The notes: generated by a model not told the origin, from the sequence alone. Numbered from the stretch's first letter, positions 47,336 through 57,257 are shown. The stretch is 64,000 nucleotides of DNA from Gemmatales bacterium (GCA_025060195.1 JANXCQ010000023.1:1-64000), one strand, 5' to 3'. Numbers and translations: made by a program.

Positions 47336-48307
47336 TCAACAACAACCATTAGGCCGCGCGTGCCAGGTGGGTGGTGTATACCAAATAAACGGCAAACGAC
47401 GTAATCGCTCAGCCGCTTTCCTGGATACAGGCATGGGGACACCCCGCGGCAAATAAGTTCCGCTCACCTCGTCCTTCCAGCCGTGTTCAGTACCGATATA
47501 GGTCACTGTTTCGCCAACGAAGATCGCTGGACCGTCAGGGCCAGCCTCCATTTTGTACGCCGTAATTTCGATAGTTTCCAGCAACATGGGCGTTGCCAGA
47601 TCGGGAAACTCAGTTGGCGCTAGTACGCGGTAAGGGAAGCGCGCGCGGACCTCGATGCGACCAAAGCCCGCTTTCGCCAAGTGCGTGAGATACTCTTCCA
47701 AGCTCAAACAGCCCCCGATACACCGCGCGCGTAAACGGGCATCCTCACGCAGCGCCCGCGGCAAAGGCTGTTGCGCTATTGGGTCACTGGTGTAAAATCG
47801 TCCTTGCGGCTGGAGCACCCGATAGACCTCAGATAAAGCACGCTGCAGTTCTTCTTCACGAAAAACATTAAACAGGCAATTTTGCGCCACTACAGTCACC
47901 GATTCTGCACATAACGGCAAATGCAGGGCGTCGCCGTCGCGTATCTCCACGAAGTCGCGACAGAACCAAGGATTGAGATTCTCAGCTTCCAGTAAGTTTG
48001 CCCACGCCGCCTCACGCATCTCCGCTACCGGATCAATCCCAATCACGCCTCCCCGACGACGCACTAAATAGGCAAATTGTAACAGTTCCAGTCCGCCTCC
48101 CACGCCGATGTAAAGCACCGTGTCTGTCTCGCATATCTCCCGCGGATCTACTGTGCTCCCACAACCGTAATTCATTTCAAGCATGCGGCTAGGATAGCGT
48201 AACCCCGGTAGTTCCCAAACCGCTAACGGCACACAACATAGTCCCGGATCAGGTTGGCGCGCCGCTTCGGCATAAACTTGTGCGACCACCTCCAGGTAAT
48301 CACCCAT
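47336..48307 (-). CDS. ArsM-like methyltransferase (arsenosugar type)
   Basis: The 323-residue protein is a class I SAM-dependent methyltransferase (LYIGVGGGLELLQFA, IGIDPVAEM, DALHLPL, YRVLQPQGRFYTSDP). Its thiols are C24, C25 and C49 (PGLCCVP, NYGCGS), an inner ARCIGGCLSLEEY pair, and a final NGCC. The whole layout matches, from memory, ArsM-type methyltransferases of arsenosugar pathways, in which Cys binds As(III). No radical SAM ArsS or transporter lies beside it, so another substrate is possible. AGGAG precedes the ATG at 48307, 20 codons inside the longest frame. Confidence 0.6.
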   Translation of the reverse strand: MGDYLEVVAQVYAEAARQPDPGLCCVPLAVWELPGLRYPSRMLEMNYGCGSTVDPREICETDTVLYIGVGGGLELLQFAYLVRRRGGVIGIDPVAEMREAAWANLLEAENLNPWFCRDFVEIRDGDALHLPLCAESVTVVAQNCLFNVFREEELQRALSEVYRVLQPQGRFYTSDPIAQQPLPRALREDARLRARCIGGCLSLEEYLTHLAKAGFGRIEVRARFPYRVLAPTEFPDLATPMLLETIEITAYKMEAGPDGPAIFVGETVTYIGTEHGWKDEVSGTYLPRGVPMPVSRKAAERLRRLPFIWYTPPTWHARPNGCC

Positions 48308-48478
48308 CTTGACTCCTGCCGATCCCAATTTGTCTCCCGTTGCCTGCTTTTTCAGTGAATGACTCAAAGACCGTCAGTCAAAAGCAATCTGCAGAGAAGG
48401 TTCTAAGTAGAGCTGTCGCGGCTTTCGTTAGGATAGGGTCACTCCAGCCCGGCCTGCAATCGGAGTTCCTACTCCCTG

Positions 48479-49768
48479 TCACCAACCGGCAGGAAATCTC
48501 CCAGCATTGAATCGGTTTTGCGGGTCGAAGGCCTGCTTCACTTTATGTTGCAGCAACTGGTCAGCTGCAGGTTCGCCCCAGACTAGTTGGGGCGTTTTCC
48601 AAGCTCTGGGACAGCGCAGCAGGATCAGGCGACCTGAAGCCGGCGCTGCTTCTGCCGACACCCGGTTGAGTGCTGAGAGGGTATCACGCAATTTCCGTAC
48701 CTGCTCCACGAGAGCCGATTCAGTCACGTCTAACCAGTGCCCGTAAATCGTACCCGTTCCCGCATGGGCAACGACCCCGATTTCACCCAAGTGCCTACAG
48801 GATTGTAGCATAAATGAAGTCTGACTGGGGAGTACATTGGCTCGGAATGAAACCTTGGCTGAGGGCAAGACCGGAAAATCAGCGAACCATTGCCATAGTG
48901 CTGAGCCCGCCGCGGCGGTCCACTCGTGAACCAATTCACTTTCAGGGACTTGAGCCAGTTCACGACAAATTTGCTCACGTTGCCAAGCAACGCTGCTGGT
49001 TTTCTCTTCAAAGCCGATGAACACCAGATACTGGTCGGACTCTGGCCAGAGTGGGGCAGCTTGGCACCAATGCGCCGCTGTTTTGTTGATCACAGTTACC
49101 GTTACTGGCCGGGTCTGCGAGCGGTGCACTGTGTCCAGGAAGTTGGCCAAGGTTCTTTCCGAACAACGCCAACACAATAAGGCATTATGTTGCGGCAAAG
49201 GTCGCACCTTGAGGGTCACTTCGACTATCACGCCTAATGTTCCTAGTGCGCCAATGTGCAGTTTATGTAGGTCGTAGCCTGCTACATTTTTGACCACCCG
49301 CCCACCCGAGCGGGTTAGTTCCCCTCTATCGTTCACGACCACCATGCCCAGCACATAGTCGCGCCACGTGCCATAACCATAACGACGCGGGCCTGGAAGA
49401 TTCGTGGCCAAAGCGCCGCCCAGAGTGGTGCGCTGAGGCAGAGGCACATCGATGGGCAACCATTGTCCCCTTTCCTGCAAGATCTCCTGTAACTGCGCCA
49501 GGGTCCGGCCTGCTTGCACAGTGACGGTCATGTCTGCTGCGGGATATTCCACGAGACGATTCAGACCGGTCAAGTCGCAGATATAGCCCGTGCATACGGG
49601 CGGCAGTCCGTAGTCAAGCAGCGTACCTCCACCAAGGGGAAATACACTCGCATGGCGCGCCGCAGCTTCCCGCACCAGCTCGCTCACCTGATCAGGATGC
49701 TCTGGTCTTTCGACGGCCAACGGTCCTACGCCGTCCAAATACATCTCTTGACTAGGCGCTCCTGCCAT
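48479..49768 (-). CDS. glcE: FAD-binding oxidase subunit, GlcE-like
   Basis: The 429-residue protein is a PCMH-type FAD-binding subunit: FPLGGGTLLDYG, a PQRTTLGGALATN loop, GTWRDYVLGMVVVND and SGGRVVKNVAGYDLHKLHIGALGT-type residues place it near GlcE of glycolate oxidase. GlcE normally works with GlcD and the iron-sulphur subunit GlcF, neither of which is here. No strong Shine-Dalgarno sequence lies before the ATG. It follows clpS by 57 bases on the same strand. Confidence 0.8.
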   Translation of the reverse strand: MAGAPSQEMYLDGVGPLAVERPEHPDQVSELVREAAARHASVFPLGGGTLLDYGLPPVCTGYICDLTGLNRLVEYPAADMTVTVQAGRTLAQLQEILQERGQWLPIDVPLPQRTTLGGALATNLPGPRRYGYGTWRDYVLGMVVVNDRGELTRSGGRVVKNVAGYDLHKLHIGALGTLGVIVEVTLKVRPLPQHNALLCWRCSERTLANFLDTVHRSQTRPVTVTVINKTAAHWCQAAPLWPESDQYLVFIGFEEKTSSVAWQREQICRELAQVPESELVHEWTAAAGSALWQWFADFPVLPSAKVSFRANVLPSQTSFMLQSCRHLGEIGVVAHAGTGTIYGHWLDVTESALVEQVRKLRDTLSALNRVSAEAAPASGRLILLRCPRAWKTPQLVWGEPAADQLLQHKVKQAFDPQNRFNAGRFPAGW

Positions 49769-49825
49769 GTCGACTCAAAGTCAACAAGTCCACCACCAAC
49801 GTGGGATTGACTTAGGGGAGGATTT

Positions 49826-50161
49826 TTATTCCGCAGGCTCAATGATAGCCGACATCGAACCCTTCGAACGGGGCAACCATGGGTCCGGGCCAAACGCGTG
49901 AATTTGGTCGCGCTTCAACTCCGCGTGTTCCTTCGTGGTAGTCAACACAATTGCTCGACCCTTTGTGTGCACCTCCAAGGCAATTTGGTAGCCTTTCTCT
50001 CGTGGATAACCAAACAGGGTCTGCATCATGTGGATCACGTAGTCGAACGTGTGATCATCATCGTTCAGTAGTATGACATGATACGGCGGCTGTTTTTTCA
50101 CTTCTTCTTTGGCTCGCTCTTTCGTCTTTTTTTCGGGCACAGTCAGAGTCCCAGCGCTCAT
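49826..50161 (-). CDS. clpS: ATP-dependent Clp protease adaptor ClpS
   Basis: ClpS delivers N-degron substrates to ClpA/ClpC-ClpP. The 111-residue protein has the core HVILLNDDDHTFDYVI, with the substrate-pocket Asp/Asn residues, then GYQIALEVHTKGRAIVLTTTKEHAELKRDQI. The disordered N-terminus is rich in Lys and Glu. GGGGAG lies eight bases before the ATG at 50161, which is 19 codons inside the longest frame. A ClpP-like gene lies upstream on the same strand. Confidence 0.92.
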   Translation of the reverse strand: MSAGTLTVPEKKTKERAKEEVKKQPPYHVILLNDDDHTFDYVIHMMQTLFGYPREKGYQIALEVHTKGRAIVLTTTKEHAELKRDQIHAFGPDPWLPRSKGSMSAIIEPAE

Positions 50162-50300
50162 AAATACTCTCCCCCGTGGCAACAGGACTGTCCTCAGGCT
50201 AAAGCCATCCAGGAGCAAATTGGGCGCAGTATCAGTATGTCTACGAGCATGATACGCAATATTATCGTGAAAGCAAGGGCATTAGCGAGGTTAGCCTGAG

Positions 50301-50813
50301 TCAGAGCAAGTCAACAAGTTCAGCGATGCCAATGCGTGCCAGTTCCCGGCCAAATAGAAATTGACCATTTCGCACCCATTCACGGACCTTTTCATGATGA
50401 GGCTCAAATAACCGCGTCAGTAAGCCGTCCATATCTTCTTCCATGCGTACAAAGTGTTGTGCCCATTGTCGCGCCTCATCGGCCATAATGCGTCGATCGC
50501 TCTGCCAGCGCATGCGATGAAAGAAAAACACGCTATGAGGCGTTACTAAGCGTTTCGCGCATGCGCCGAATATCAGTAAACATGCCGAGGAACATTCTCC
50601 TAATACCACTATTGTGCCACGAAGTTGCTGCAGTTTCAGTAACGACAATACTGCTAGGGCACCATAGACGGAACCGCCAGGTGAATCCATATATAAGGTA
50701 CATTCGCTTCCCTGGGGTAATTCGAGCAAGAAATTAATTACGTCCGCTTCCCAATCTTCCACCTCGCCGATCAGCGCGATGTCGTTTCGTTCCTTTTTTC
50801 GCCTACGGGGCAT
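50301..50813 (-). CDS. ClpP-like serine protease, catalytic Asp apparently missing
   Basis: The 170-residue protein has the ClpP/crotonase fold signs: MDSPGGSVYGALAVL, nucleophile S76 in GECSSACLLIF and H99 in FFFHRMRW. The segment where ClpP has its Asp (RD-F before the C-terminal helix) reads RNGQFLF, so G150 or N149 stands in its place. It is shorter and more basic than housekeeping ClpP (about 195 residues) and lacks the usual N-terminal axial loop sequence. Start at the ATG 50813; a GTG at 50840 is possible. It precedes clpS by 139 bases. Activity cannot be judged from sequence. Confidence 0.7.
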   Translation of the reverse strand: MPRRRKKERNDIALIGEVEDWEADVINFLLELPQGSECTLYMDSPGGSVYGALAVLSLLKLQQLRGTIVVLGECSSACLLIFGACAKRLVTPHSVFFFHRMRWQSDRRIMADEARQWAQHFVRMEEDMDGLLTRLFEPHHEKVREWVRNGQFLFGRELARIGIAELVDLL

Positions 50814-51299
50814 AGTTAGTTGCCTAGGTTGATACGCCACATGGCCTATGGGTCAGCGTCAACTGGTAGCTAAAGCGGCACTTTCTCGAGGTACTTTTTC
50901 AGGAAATACGCGAAAGCCAATTATAAAATCTCCCGCCATCTGTGCCCAGTCTGGCTTTACGATCTGATTCGGGAACGCATCTCCGGACTTTGAGCATGAC
51001 TTAGGGTAAGAGAATGGCACCAATCAGGGACATGTTAGCCAATTACTTAGAAAGCCGCCAGCTAAGCTTCTCCGGCTTTTCAAGGCGATTTTCGCTTAGC
51101 GCGAGGAGATGACGCGGTAGGGTCAACAACTCGGTTATTCGCCGAAGAAAAACAACGCGGGCCATGGACAATTCGGCCCGATGGGAAATTATCGACTTGA
51201 CTTGCCTGCATCTTAGGCGAGGAAATTTGTGAATCGCCGGCGCATGATATAGACGGAGGAACCGACGTTCTTTTACTAGAGAGTTGAGACCTCGGAGGC
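50814..51299. other. Gap between the ClpP-like and Cys-rich protein genes
   Basis: About 490 bases hold no gene. An AAAGCCG/CGGCTTT stem with a 15-base loop at 51051-51079 is followed by T-rich bases on the plus strand and may be a weak stem-loop. Otherwise I see nothing. Confidence 0.35.
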
Positions 51300-51821
51300 T
51301 TAATCAACGGGTTTAGGAAGCGGGGCCTTCTCAGGCGTCGGTTGCGGAGCAGCCGGGGTATGAGTCACTATACAAGCAGATGCACAGCAATCGCGGTGGA
51401 ACAAGCCATGCAGACGGTCAAGCAGGCTTGGCCGGCATGCGTCGTGGCAATTTGCCGGGCAAGGAGCGCAGCTAACGCGGCACAGGCCGATGTGGCTCGG
51501 ACAAGCAGCTGCTTCCCGGCAGAAGAGCGGACGAACCGGATGCACATGACAAGGTGTAGGACATGGTTGTGCACAGCGACACCATGAGCTGTGGAGCGAA
51601 AAGCGAGGCAGACAGAGCGAGGGCTGGGATGAACAGGGAGCAGCACAGTAGGTAGCGGGTGCGGCCGGTTTCGCTTCGGCAGGCTTCGCTTCGGGTGTCT
51701 GATAGTCAATTACCACGATTTCGGGTTGCAGATTTGGCATAAGTTGTTGTGCCTGGGAAGCTTGAGGGCCCCACCAGCCCCAACACCCGAAGACCGCTAG
51801 GGTGAGCCAAAGCTTGCGCAT
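51300..51821 (-). CDS. Small secreted Cys-rich protein
   Basis: This 173-residue protein has a signal peptide (M-R-K-L-W, core ending in SQA-QQ). Its mature part contains about 20 Cys residues, many in CxxxC, CxxC or CC arrangements (YCAAPC, CRCAQPC, CAPCPANC, DCCASAC), and a Pro-rich tail. The Cys spacing is not a known zinc or iron-sulphur motif; either disulphides or metal chelation are possible. GAGGAG precedes the ATG. A nearly perfect 20-base inverted repeat lies 50-110 bases upstream. Function unknown. Confidence 0.7.
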   Translation of the reverse strand: MRKLWLTLAVFGCWGWWGPQASQAQQLMPNLQPEIVVIDYQTPEAKPAEAKPAAPATYCAAPCSSQPSLCLPRFSLHSSWCRCAQPCPTPCHVHPVRPLFCREAAACPSHIGLCRVSCAPCPANCHDACRPSLLDRLHGLFHRDCCASACIVTHTPAAPQPTPEKAPLPKPVD

Positions 51822-51870
51822 GGTTCTACTCCTCGTAAAGGGATCAAGTGTGGATCAGTTTGCCCGCCAA

Positions 51871-51930
51871 GCCAGACAAGTGAGCTTCCGAAAAGTCCCG
51901 GCACTATGACGGAAAGCTCATTTGTCTGGC
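51871..51930 (-). repeat. Near-perfect long inverted repeat upstream of the Cys-rich protein
   Basis: The arm 51871-51890 (GCCAGACAAGTGAGCTTCCG) is matched by 51910-51930 (CGGAAAGCTC then ATTTGTCTGGC) with one bulged base and one G-T pair, around a 19-base loop. On the minus strand it sits 50-110 bases ahead of the ATG at 51821 and 130-190 bases behind waaA. There is no T-run. It may be a structured leader, a processing hairpin or a small mobile repeat. Confidence 0.6.
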
Positions 51931-52042
51931 ACAAGATATTTCGGCTGCAGTGACCAATGGCCCTGCGGGCAAAGTCATAATTTTTCGGCGGGAGTAAGTG
52001 CTTAGGTTCCAAATGAACTAAAAAAGCTCAACGTAATGCTTG

Positions 52043-52058
52043 TGGGGCATGCGCCCCA
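52043..52058 (-). terminator. Stem-loop directly after waaA
   Basis: TGGGGC-ATGC-GCCCCA forms a six-pair stem with a four-base loop, starting three bases after the waaA stop on the minus strand. A run of six T follows about 18 bases later, farther away than in a canonical terminator. Confidence 0.45.
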
Positions 52059-52061
52059 TGA

Positions 52062-53456
52062 TTAAGCCGCAGCCTGCCGAATCGCTGGACCGAGCCACGG
52101 TGCCAGCGCCTTGAGCGTCCGCGTTACCGCCCCTTGGTGAGATAACACGAAAGAACGAGCCCGTTGCCCGAGTTGCTCACGCCGTCCTCGGTGCTCCAAC
52201 AGGTCGGCCAGGGTGGCAGCGAGTTGCTCGGAAGTTTGAACTTGGACAGCTGCTTGGGCGTGGCGCAAGGCGTCTGCGATCTCCTGAAAATTCCATACAT
52301 GGGGCCCGAATACGACGGGTATGCCTAGAGCAGCTGGTTCCAGCATATTTTGGCCGCCACGCCGGCTGAAACTTCCACCAACAAAGGCCACATCAGCTAA
52401 GCTCCAGACCTGTGCCAACTCGCCAATCGTGTCCACGAGAATCACGGGCATCTTACCACTCAATCGTGGGCCTGATGCTGCGGCGTGGCTGGTATCCGTC
52501 TCACTGGAATCCCAGGGCTGCCGCTCGGCCGAATCAGCAGCTCGGGGAGCAAGCTGGCTGCGGCGAAGCACGGGCCAGCCGTGCGCTTCAATGAGCCGCG
52601 CCACTTGGTCGAAACGTTCACGATGACGCGGCACCAAGATCAGACGAAGTTGAGGCCAACGCGATTGAAGTTGGGCATAAGTCCTAAGCACGATCTCTTC
52701 CTCGGGCTCCTGAGTGCTACCTGCGACCCAGACTAACTCGCGCCTTTCTTGACCCCGGGTCGAGCTAAGTCCGAATAAACGAGCCAATTCTTGGCTACGG
52801 GCGGCGCACGGTTCCGTGATAGCACCGTCAAACTTGAGGGAACCAGTAACGACAATACGGGAGGGGGCGACGCCCAGATGTCGCAATCGCTCAGCATAGG
52901 TCGCATTTTGCACCGCCCAAAGTCGAATCGTGCGCAAGTAACGCGCGAACCAAGGGCCAAGCCGGCGGTAACCTCGATAGCTCCGTTGACTGAGGCGTGC
53001 ATTAATCACCACCACGGGAACTTGGCGACGGTGCGCTTCGGCAAGCCAGTTTGGCCATAACTCCAGTTCGACCAAGATAAGCAGATTTGGTCGGATTCGC
53101 TGGAAGGCATTAGCTACGGCCCAGGTGAAATCCCAAGGGGCAAACCGCACTATCGTTTCCGGAAAATTGCGTCGCGCCACGTCATAGCCCGTTTCGGTTC
53201 CGACGGTAATCACCAATTCCCAAAGAGGGTACTGCTGACGCATTTGAGTGATGAAAGGTCGTAAAAGGAGTACTTCGCCGACGCTGACGGCGTGAATCCA
53301 GGCCGCAGGACGAGTTGACGTTCGCTGGGGCAATAAGCCCGTGAGTTTGTCCCACCAGCCTGCGCGATACTTACCGTGGCGCCAACGCTGCCAGATGAAG
53401 TAAGGCAGGGCCCCCGCAAGACCGAAGGTATAAAGCGCGTCGAGCAGATTGGGCAT
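52062..53456 (-). CDS. waaA: 3-deoxy-D-manno-octulosonic acid (Kdo) transferase WaaA
   Basis: The enzyme adds Kdo to the lipid A precursor at the cytoplasmic face of the inner membrane. The 464-residue protein has an N-terminal membrane-associated helix, HAVSVGEV, VELELWPN, GSLKFDGA and EPAALGIPVVFGP, all typical of this glycosyltransferase family. An insert near 300-320 (SAERQPWDSSETDTSHAA) is poorly conserved. The ATG at 53456 is two codons inside the longest frame, with GGAAG upstream. It starts 19 bases after the secA stop and is probably co-transcribed with it. It implies lipopolysaccharide synthesis. Confidence 0.9.
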   Translation of the reverse strand: MPNLLDALYTFGLAGALPYFIWQRWRHGKYRAGWWDKLTGLLPQRTSTRPAAWIHAVSVGEVLLLRPFITQMRQQYPLWELVITVGTETGYDVARRNFPETIVRFAPWDFTWAVANAFQRIRPNLLILVELELWPNWLAEAHRRQVPVVVINARLSQRSYRGYRRLGPWFARYLRTIRLWAVQNATYAERLRHLGVAPSRIVVTGSLKFDGAITEPCAARSQELARLFGLSSTRGQERRELVWVAGSTQEPEEEIVLRTYAQLQSRWPQLRLILVPRHRERFDQVARLIEAHGWPVLRRSQLAPRAADSAERQPWDSSETDTSHAAASGPRLSGKMPVILVDTIGELAQVWSLADVAFVGGSFSRRGGQNMLEPAALGIPVVFGPHVWNFQEIADALRHAQAAVQVQTSEQLAATLADLLEHRGRREQLGQRARSFVLSHQGAVTRTLKALAPWLGPAIRQAAA

Positions 53457-53475
53457 GCTCAAGACTTCCGTGTCA

Positions 53476-56400
53476 TTAGCGGCGAAGTTTCATGCAACAA
53501 TGCTTGTATTTTTTCCCACTACCGCACGGACATGGATCGTTGCGCCCAACCCGCGGTGCGCTGTTGCGGATCGGTTCAATGCGTTTCGCTTCCCCCTGTT
53601 GCGAATTGCGCAGAGCTTGCTCTTGTTGCGTGCGAATACCGTCTTGGGAGAATGCGGACGGTGGTGCCTCGTGCACCGCCGCAGTAATTTGCCAGACCGT
53701 TTCCATCACCTCATAGCCCGCTTCCTCCATGCGGAAAATCAAATCGGTCACGCGGTCGGCCACGTTCTCCCACATTACCTCAAACTGCTTCATTCCTTGT
53801 CGCTTATACTCGCTTTTCGGATCAATCTGAGCATAACCGACCAAACCAACGCCTGCGCGGAGGTAGTCCATGGCGTACAAGTGGTCTTTCCAAGCCGCAT
53901 CCAGGACATTCAGCAGCAGACTACGCTCCATGGTGCGCATTTCGGGACGATAGCGATCGTCAAAGGCATTGCTCAAAACCTGAAGGGCTTTGCGTCGGCT
54001 CAGTTGCTGTAACTGGTCGGGAGACACCGTCAATTGCAGAGTTTGTTGCGCCCATGTAGCCAATTGCTCGGCTTGCGCTGGACTGAGCGTGTCTTTTTCG
54101 CCCAGGATTTCGTCGATTTTCCGCTCAATGCGTTCTAACCCGTCGCTGGGATAAGATCGTCGGCTGGCCTGGTAAAGGATGGCTTGCAGTTCTTGACGGG
54201 AGAGGCTCTCGAAATCTGATTCGCGGAGTAATTCGGCCGCAGGAGCGAATCGTTGGCGGGCCCAGGCGAGTAAACCGGCGCGGTTGTTCGGAAGTAAGGG
54301 GCCAACAGGCCGTTCCGGTAGAAAGCGAGCCAAGCCCACCAGTACGGGAAATTCCACATCGCGGCGAAGGTACATCTCCAGGCAGCGCTGATAGAGGAAC
54401 TCGACTAGCTGTTCGGCGTCTTTCTGGCGGAGTTCGTCGAGGTGCAATCCGAGAATGAACTTACGATTGGCCCAATCGCATAAACTTTTCAAGCCAAAGT
54501 CGGGCTCGAAAAAGCTCGCGCCTTCTTGCAAATCGAGACGTTCGATAAAGCCTTCGATTTCTGGCAATAGTTTCTCAACCAGTTGTTCGCGCTCGGTCTG
54601 CTGCAGCTTGCGGATACTCCAATCAATATTCCAACGTGACAAGAGAAACTTGCGAAATGCGTCGTATTTCCAATCGGTCGGGTCCTCGGCAGGATTGAAA
54701 CACTCATCGATCTGGTCATGGAGTAGGCTAGTAGCAAGCGTCTGGGCACGCTCGCGAGCGATCCGCGTAGCTTCCTCGAAGGTGCAGCGACGAAACTCTT
54801 CCGCTTCCAGTTCCACACCAAGTCGGCGACTGGCAAAAGCGGCGAAACACTCGGCCGGATAGTTTTCGTCCAAGTAACGTCGCACCGCTTTCTCAAGCTG
54901 CTGACGGATCATTTGCAAAATGCGGAGTCGGCCGTTAGCTCCCTCGAGCAATTCCTGACGGTAACCATAGACACGGCGCCGCTGGAGATCCATGACCTCG
55001 TCGTATTCCAACAAGTGTTTGCGGATGTCGAAGTTTCGCTCCTCGACGCGTTTCTGGGCCTTGGCGATCTGTCGGCTCACCATGGGGCTTTCGATACACT
55101 CGCCTTCCTTCATGCCCAGGGCGGTAAGCACTTTCTTGACCCAGTCCCCCGCGAAGATGCGCAGAAGGTCGTCTTCGAGGGAAAGGAAGAAGCGACTGGA
55201 ACCCGGATCGCCTTGCCGACCCGCACGACCACGCAACTGGTTGTCAATGCGGCGCGCTTCATGCCGTTCGGTTCCGATGACATGCAATCCCCCCAGTTCA
55301 GCCACGCGCCGTCCTTCCTCCTTCATTTTCTCCTTCGCCTCGATCTCATCTACGGTTTTCTTCCAGATGTCTGGGGGAACATCGAGGCGCGTCGGATACT
55401 GGTGTCGCAGCTTGGCCCAGGCGAGGAACTCGGGATTGCCGCCGAGAATAATGTCGGTACCTCGCCCTGCCATGTTGGTGGCGATGGTAACAGCGCCGAT
55501 GCGGCCCGCTTGGGCAATGATCTCGGCCTCGCGCGCCGCGTTCTCAGGTTTGGCATTGAGCAATTCAAACTTGATGCCCCGCCGCTTCAACATCTCGCCG
55601 AGCCGCTCGGATTTCTCTACCGAGACTGTGCCTACCAAGATGGGCCGACCCGTCTTATGCACTTCGACGATTTCCTGGACCACGGCATTCCACTTCTCTC
55701 GTTCGGTGCGAAAAATAACATCGGGATAATCGATGCGGCGTAGCGGTTTATTGGTGGGGATGGCGACCACCTCGAGCTTGTAGATTTTCCAGAACTCATC
55801 GGCCTCGGTCATGGCCGTGCCCGTCATTCCCGCAATTTTCTTGTACAACCGGAAGAAGTTTTGCAACGTGATCGTGGCCAAGGTCTGAGTTTCCTGTTTG
55901 ATGGGCACGCCTTCCTTAGCCTCAATGGCCTGGTGTAGGCCGTCGCTCCATTGCCGACCGATCATGAGACGACCCGTAAATTCATCCACGATAATAACGC
56001 TCATCTCGCCCGTTTCTGGGTGCGGCATAACCACATAATGCTTATCGCGTTTGTACAGGTGGTGCGCCTTCAGCGCATTATCGATCAGGTGGGGCCATTC
56101 CATGTTGCCCGCGGTATAGAAACTCTCCACGCCCACCAGTCGTTCTGCTTCGCGGATGCCTTCTTCGGTGAGCGGGCAAGCGTGCTCTTTCTCCTTGATC
56201 TCAAAGTGAATGCCTGGCTTGAGTTGACGTGCTACTCGGTCGGCAAGGCGGAATCGTTCGATGTCGCCAAAGGCGGGACCTGAGATGATCAACGGCGTGC
56301 GGGCCTCGTCTATGAGGATGTTGTCCACCTCGTCAATGATGGCATAATTCAGCCCGCGCTGGCATTGCTGTAAGTAAGGCGGATAGCGGGGATCGCCCCA

Positions 56401-57129
56401 GCGAGCGGGTTTCATGTTATCTCGGAGATAGTCGAAACCGAACTCGCTGTTAGTTCCGTAAGTAATGTCGCATTCGTAGGCGCGGCGTCGCTGGGGCGAA
56501 TCCATGTCCGACTGGATGTACCCCGCAGTGATGCCCACGCCCTGATAGATCGGCATCATCCACTCACAATCGCGGCGTGCTAGGTAATCGTTGACAGTAA
56601 CGATGTGCACGCCATCGCCAGTCAGGGAGTTGAGCACGGCCGGGAGCGTGGCCACCAATGTTTTACCTTCACCCGTGGCCATTTCCGCGATCTTGCCTTG
56701 GTGCAACACGATGCCACCGAGTATCTGAACGTCGAAATGCCGCATGTCTTTGTAACGGCGGGCTGATTCGCGCACCGCCGCGAAAACTTCGACCAGCAGA
56801 TTGTCCAGAGGCTCGCCATTCGCTACACGTTGTTTCCAGTGGCTGCCAAGGCTACGTAATTCCTCATTAGATAATTCCCGCATCTTCGGCTCGAGATCGT
56901 TGATGCGAGCTAACAGGGAACCTGGAACTACCTCGTAAGGCTTTTCGGGATTCCCAGTCTTACGATAGCCCAAGGCGCGCAAAGCGCGGTCGTTGCTCGA
57001 GCCCAACAGTAGCGTCAAGACTCGCACGAGCCACTCGGAAAAAGCACTTAGGGCATCGCTGATTTTTTCCCAAATGCTGAGGTCTTGAGGTAATGTTTCG
57101 TCCCTGACGAAGGTTGATTTCTGCCCCAT
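53476..57129 (-). CDS. secA: Protein translocase ATPase SecA, enlarged
   Basis: SecA drives preproteins through SecYEG. Signs are the Walker A MATGEGKT, the DEAD-type VDEFTGRL and [12 protein letters not shown] motifs, [24 protein letters not shown] and a C-terminal SEC-C zinc motif ([13 protein letters not shown]). At about 1217 residues it is roughly 300 longer than E. coli SecA (901). The extra length lies mainly after the nucleotide-binding domains, in the helical wing/scaffold region (about residues 760-1060). The preferred start is the ATG at 57129 (M-G-Q-K-S-T), with another two codons upstream. waaA follows after 19 bases. Confidence 0.93.
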   Translation of the reverse strand: MGQKSTFVRDETLPQDLSIWEKISDALSAFSEWLVRVLTLLLGSSNDRALRALGYRKTGNPEKPYEVVPGSLLARINDLEPKMRELSNEELRSLGSHWKQRVANGEPLDNLLVEVFAAVRESARRYKDMRHFDVQILGGIVLHQGKIAEMATGEGKTLVATLPAVLNSLTGDGVHIVTVNDYLARRDCEWMMPIYQGVGITAGYIQSDMDSPQRRRAYECDITYGTNSEFGFDYLRDNMKPARWGDPRYPPYLQQCQRGLNYAIIDEVDNILIDEARTPLIISGPAFGDIERFRLADRVARQLKPGIHFEIKEKEHACPLTEEGIREAERLVGVESFYTAGNMEWPHLIDNALKAHHLYKRDKHYVVMPHPETGEMSVIIVDEFTGRLMIGRQWSDGLHQAIEAKEGVPIKQETQTLATITLQNFFRLYKKIAGMTGTAMTEADEFWKIYKLEVVAIPTNKPLRRIDYPDVIFRTEREKWNAVVQEIVEVHKTGRPILVGTVSVEKSERLGEMLKRRGIKFELLNAKPENAAREAEIIAQAGRIGAVTIATNMAGRGTDIILGGNPEFLAWAKLRHQYPTRLDVPPDIWKKTVDEIEAKEKMKEEGRRVAELGGLHVIGTERHEARRIDNQLRGRAGRQGDPGSSRFFLSLEDDLLRIFAGDWVKKVLTALGMKEGECIESPMVSRQIAKAQKRVEERNFDIRKHLLEYDEVMDLQRRRVYGYRQELLEGANGRLRILQMIRQQLEKAVRRYLDENYPAECFAAFASRRLGVELEAEEFRRCTFEEATRIARERAQTLATSLLHDQIDECFNPAEDPTDWKYDAFRKFLLSRWNIDWSIRKLQQTEREQLVEKLLPEIEGFIERLDLQEGASFFEPDFGLKSLCDWANRKFILGLHLDELRQKDAEQLVEFLYQRCLEMYLRRDVEFPVLVGLARFLPERPVGPLLPNNRAGLLAWARQRFAPAAELLRESDFESLSRQELQAILYQASRRSYPSDGLERIERKIDEILGEKDTLSPAQAEQLATWAQQTLQLTVSPDQLQQLSRRKALQVLSNAFDDRYRPEMRTMERSLLLNVLDAAWKDHLYAMDYLRAGVGLVGYAQIDPKSEYKRQGMKQFEVMWENVADRVTDLIFRMEEAGYEVMETVWQITAAVHEAPPSAFSQDGIRTQQEQALRNSQQGEAKRIEPIRNSAPRVGRNDPCPCGSGKKYKHCCMKLRR

Positions 57130-57234
57130 GGTCATATTCCGGCACTTATCCAAGTGTGTGGTTTCGGATGAAGGTACAAACCCGCGGCCAATCTACGCTC
57201 CTAAGGCAAGCTGGTCAATACGTCTCCAGGGGCC

Positions 57235-57257
57235 AAAACTGGAATCCACCCAGTTTT
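57235..57257. promoter_or_regulatory. Perfect stem-loop between secA and metK
   Basis: AAAACTGG and CCAGTTTT pair perfectly around a seven-base loop. It lies about 105-128 bases upstream of the secA start on the minus strand. It could be an operator or a leader structure; no T-run makes it an obvious terminator in the secA direction. Confidence 0.35.

Noticed and set aside
53449-55743. Long plus-strand frames inside secA
   Set aside because: They are antisense shadows of a clear SecA gene and carry no recognisable domains.
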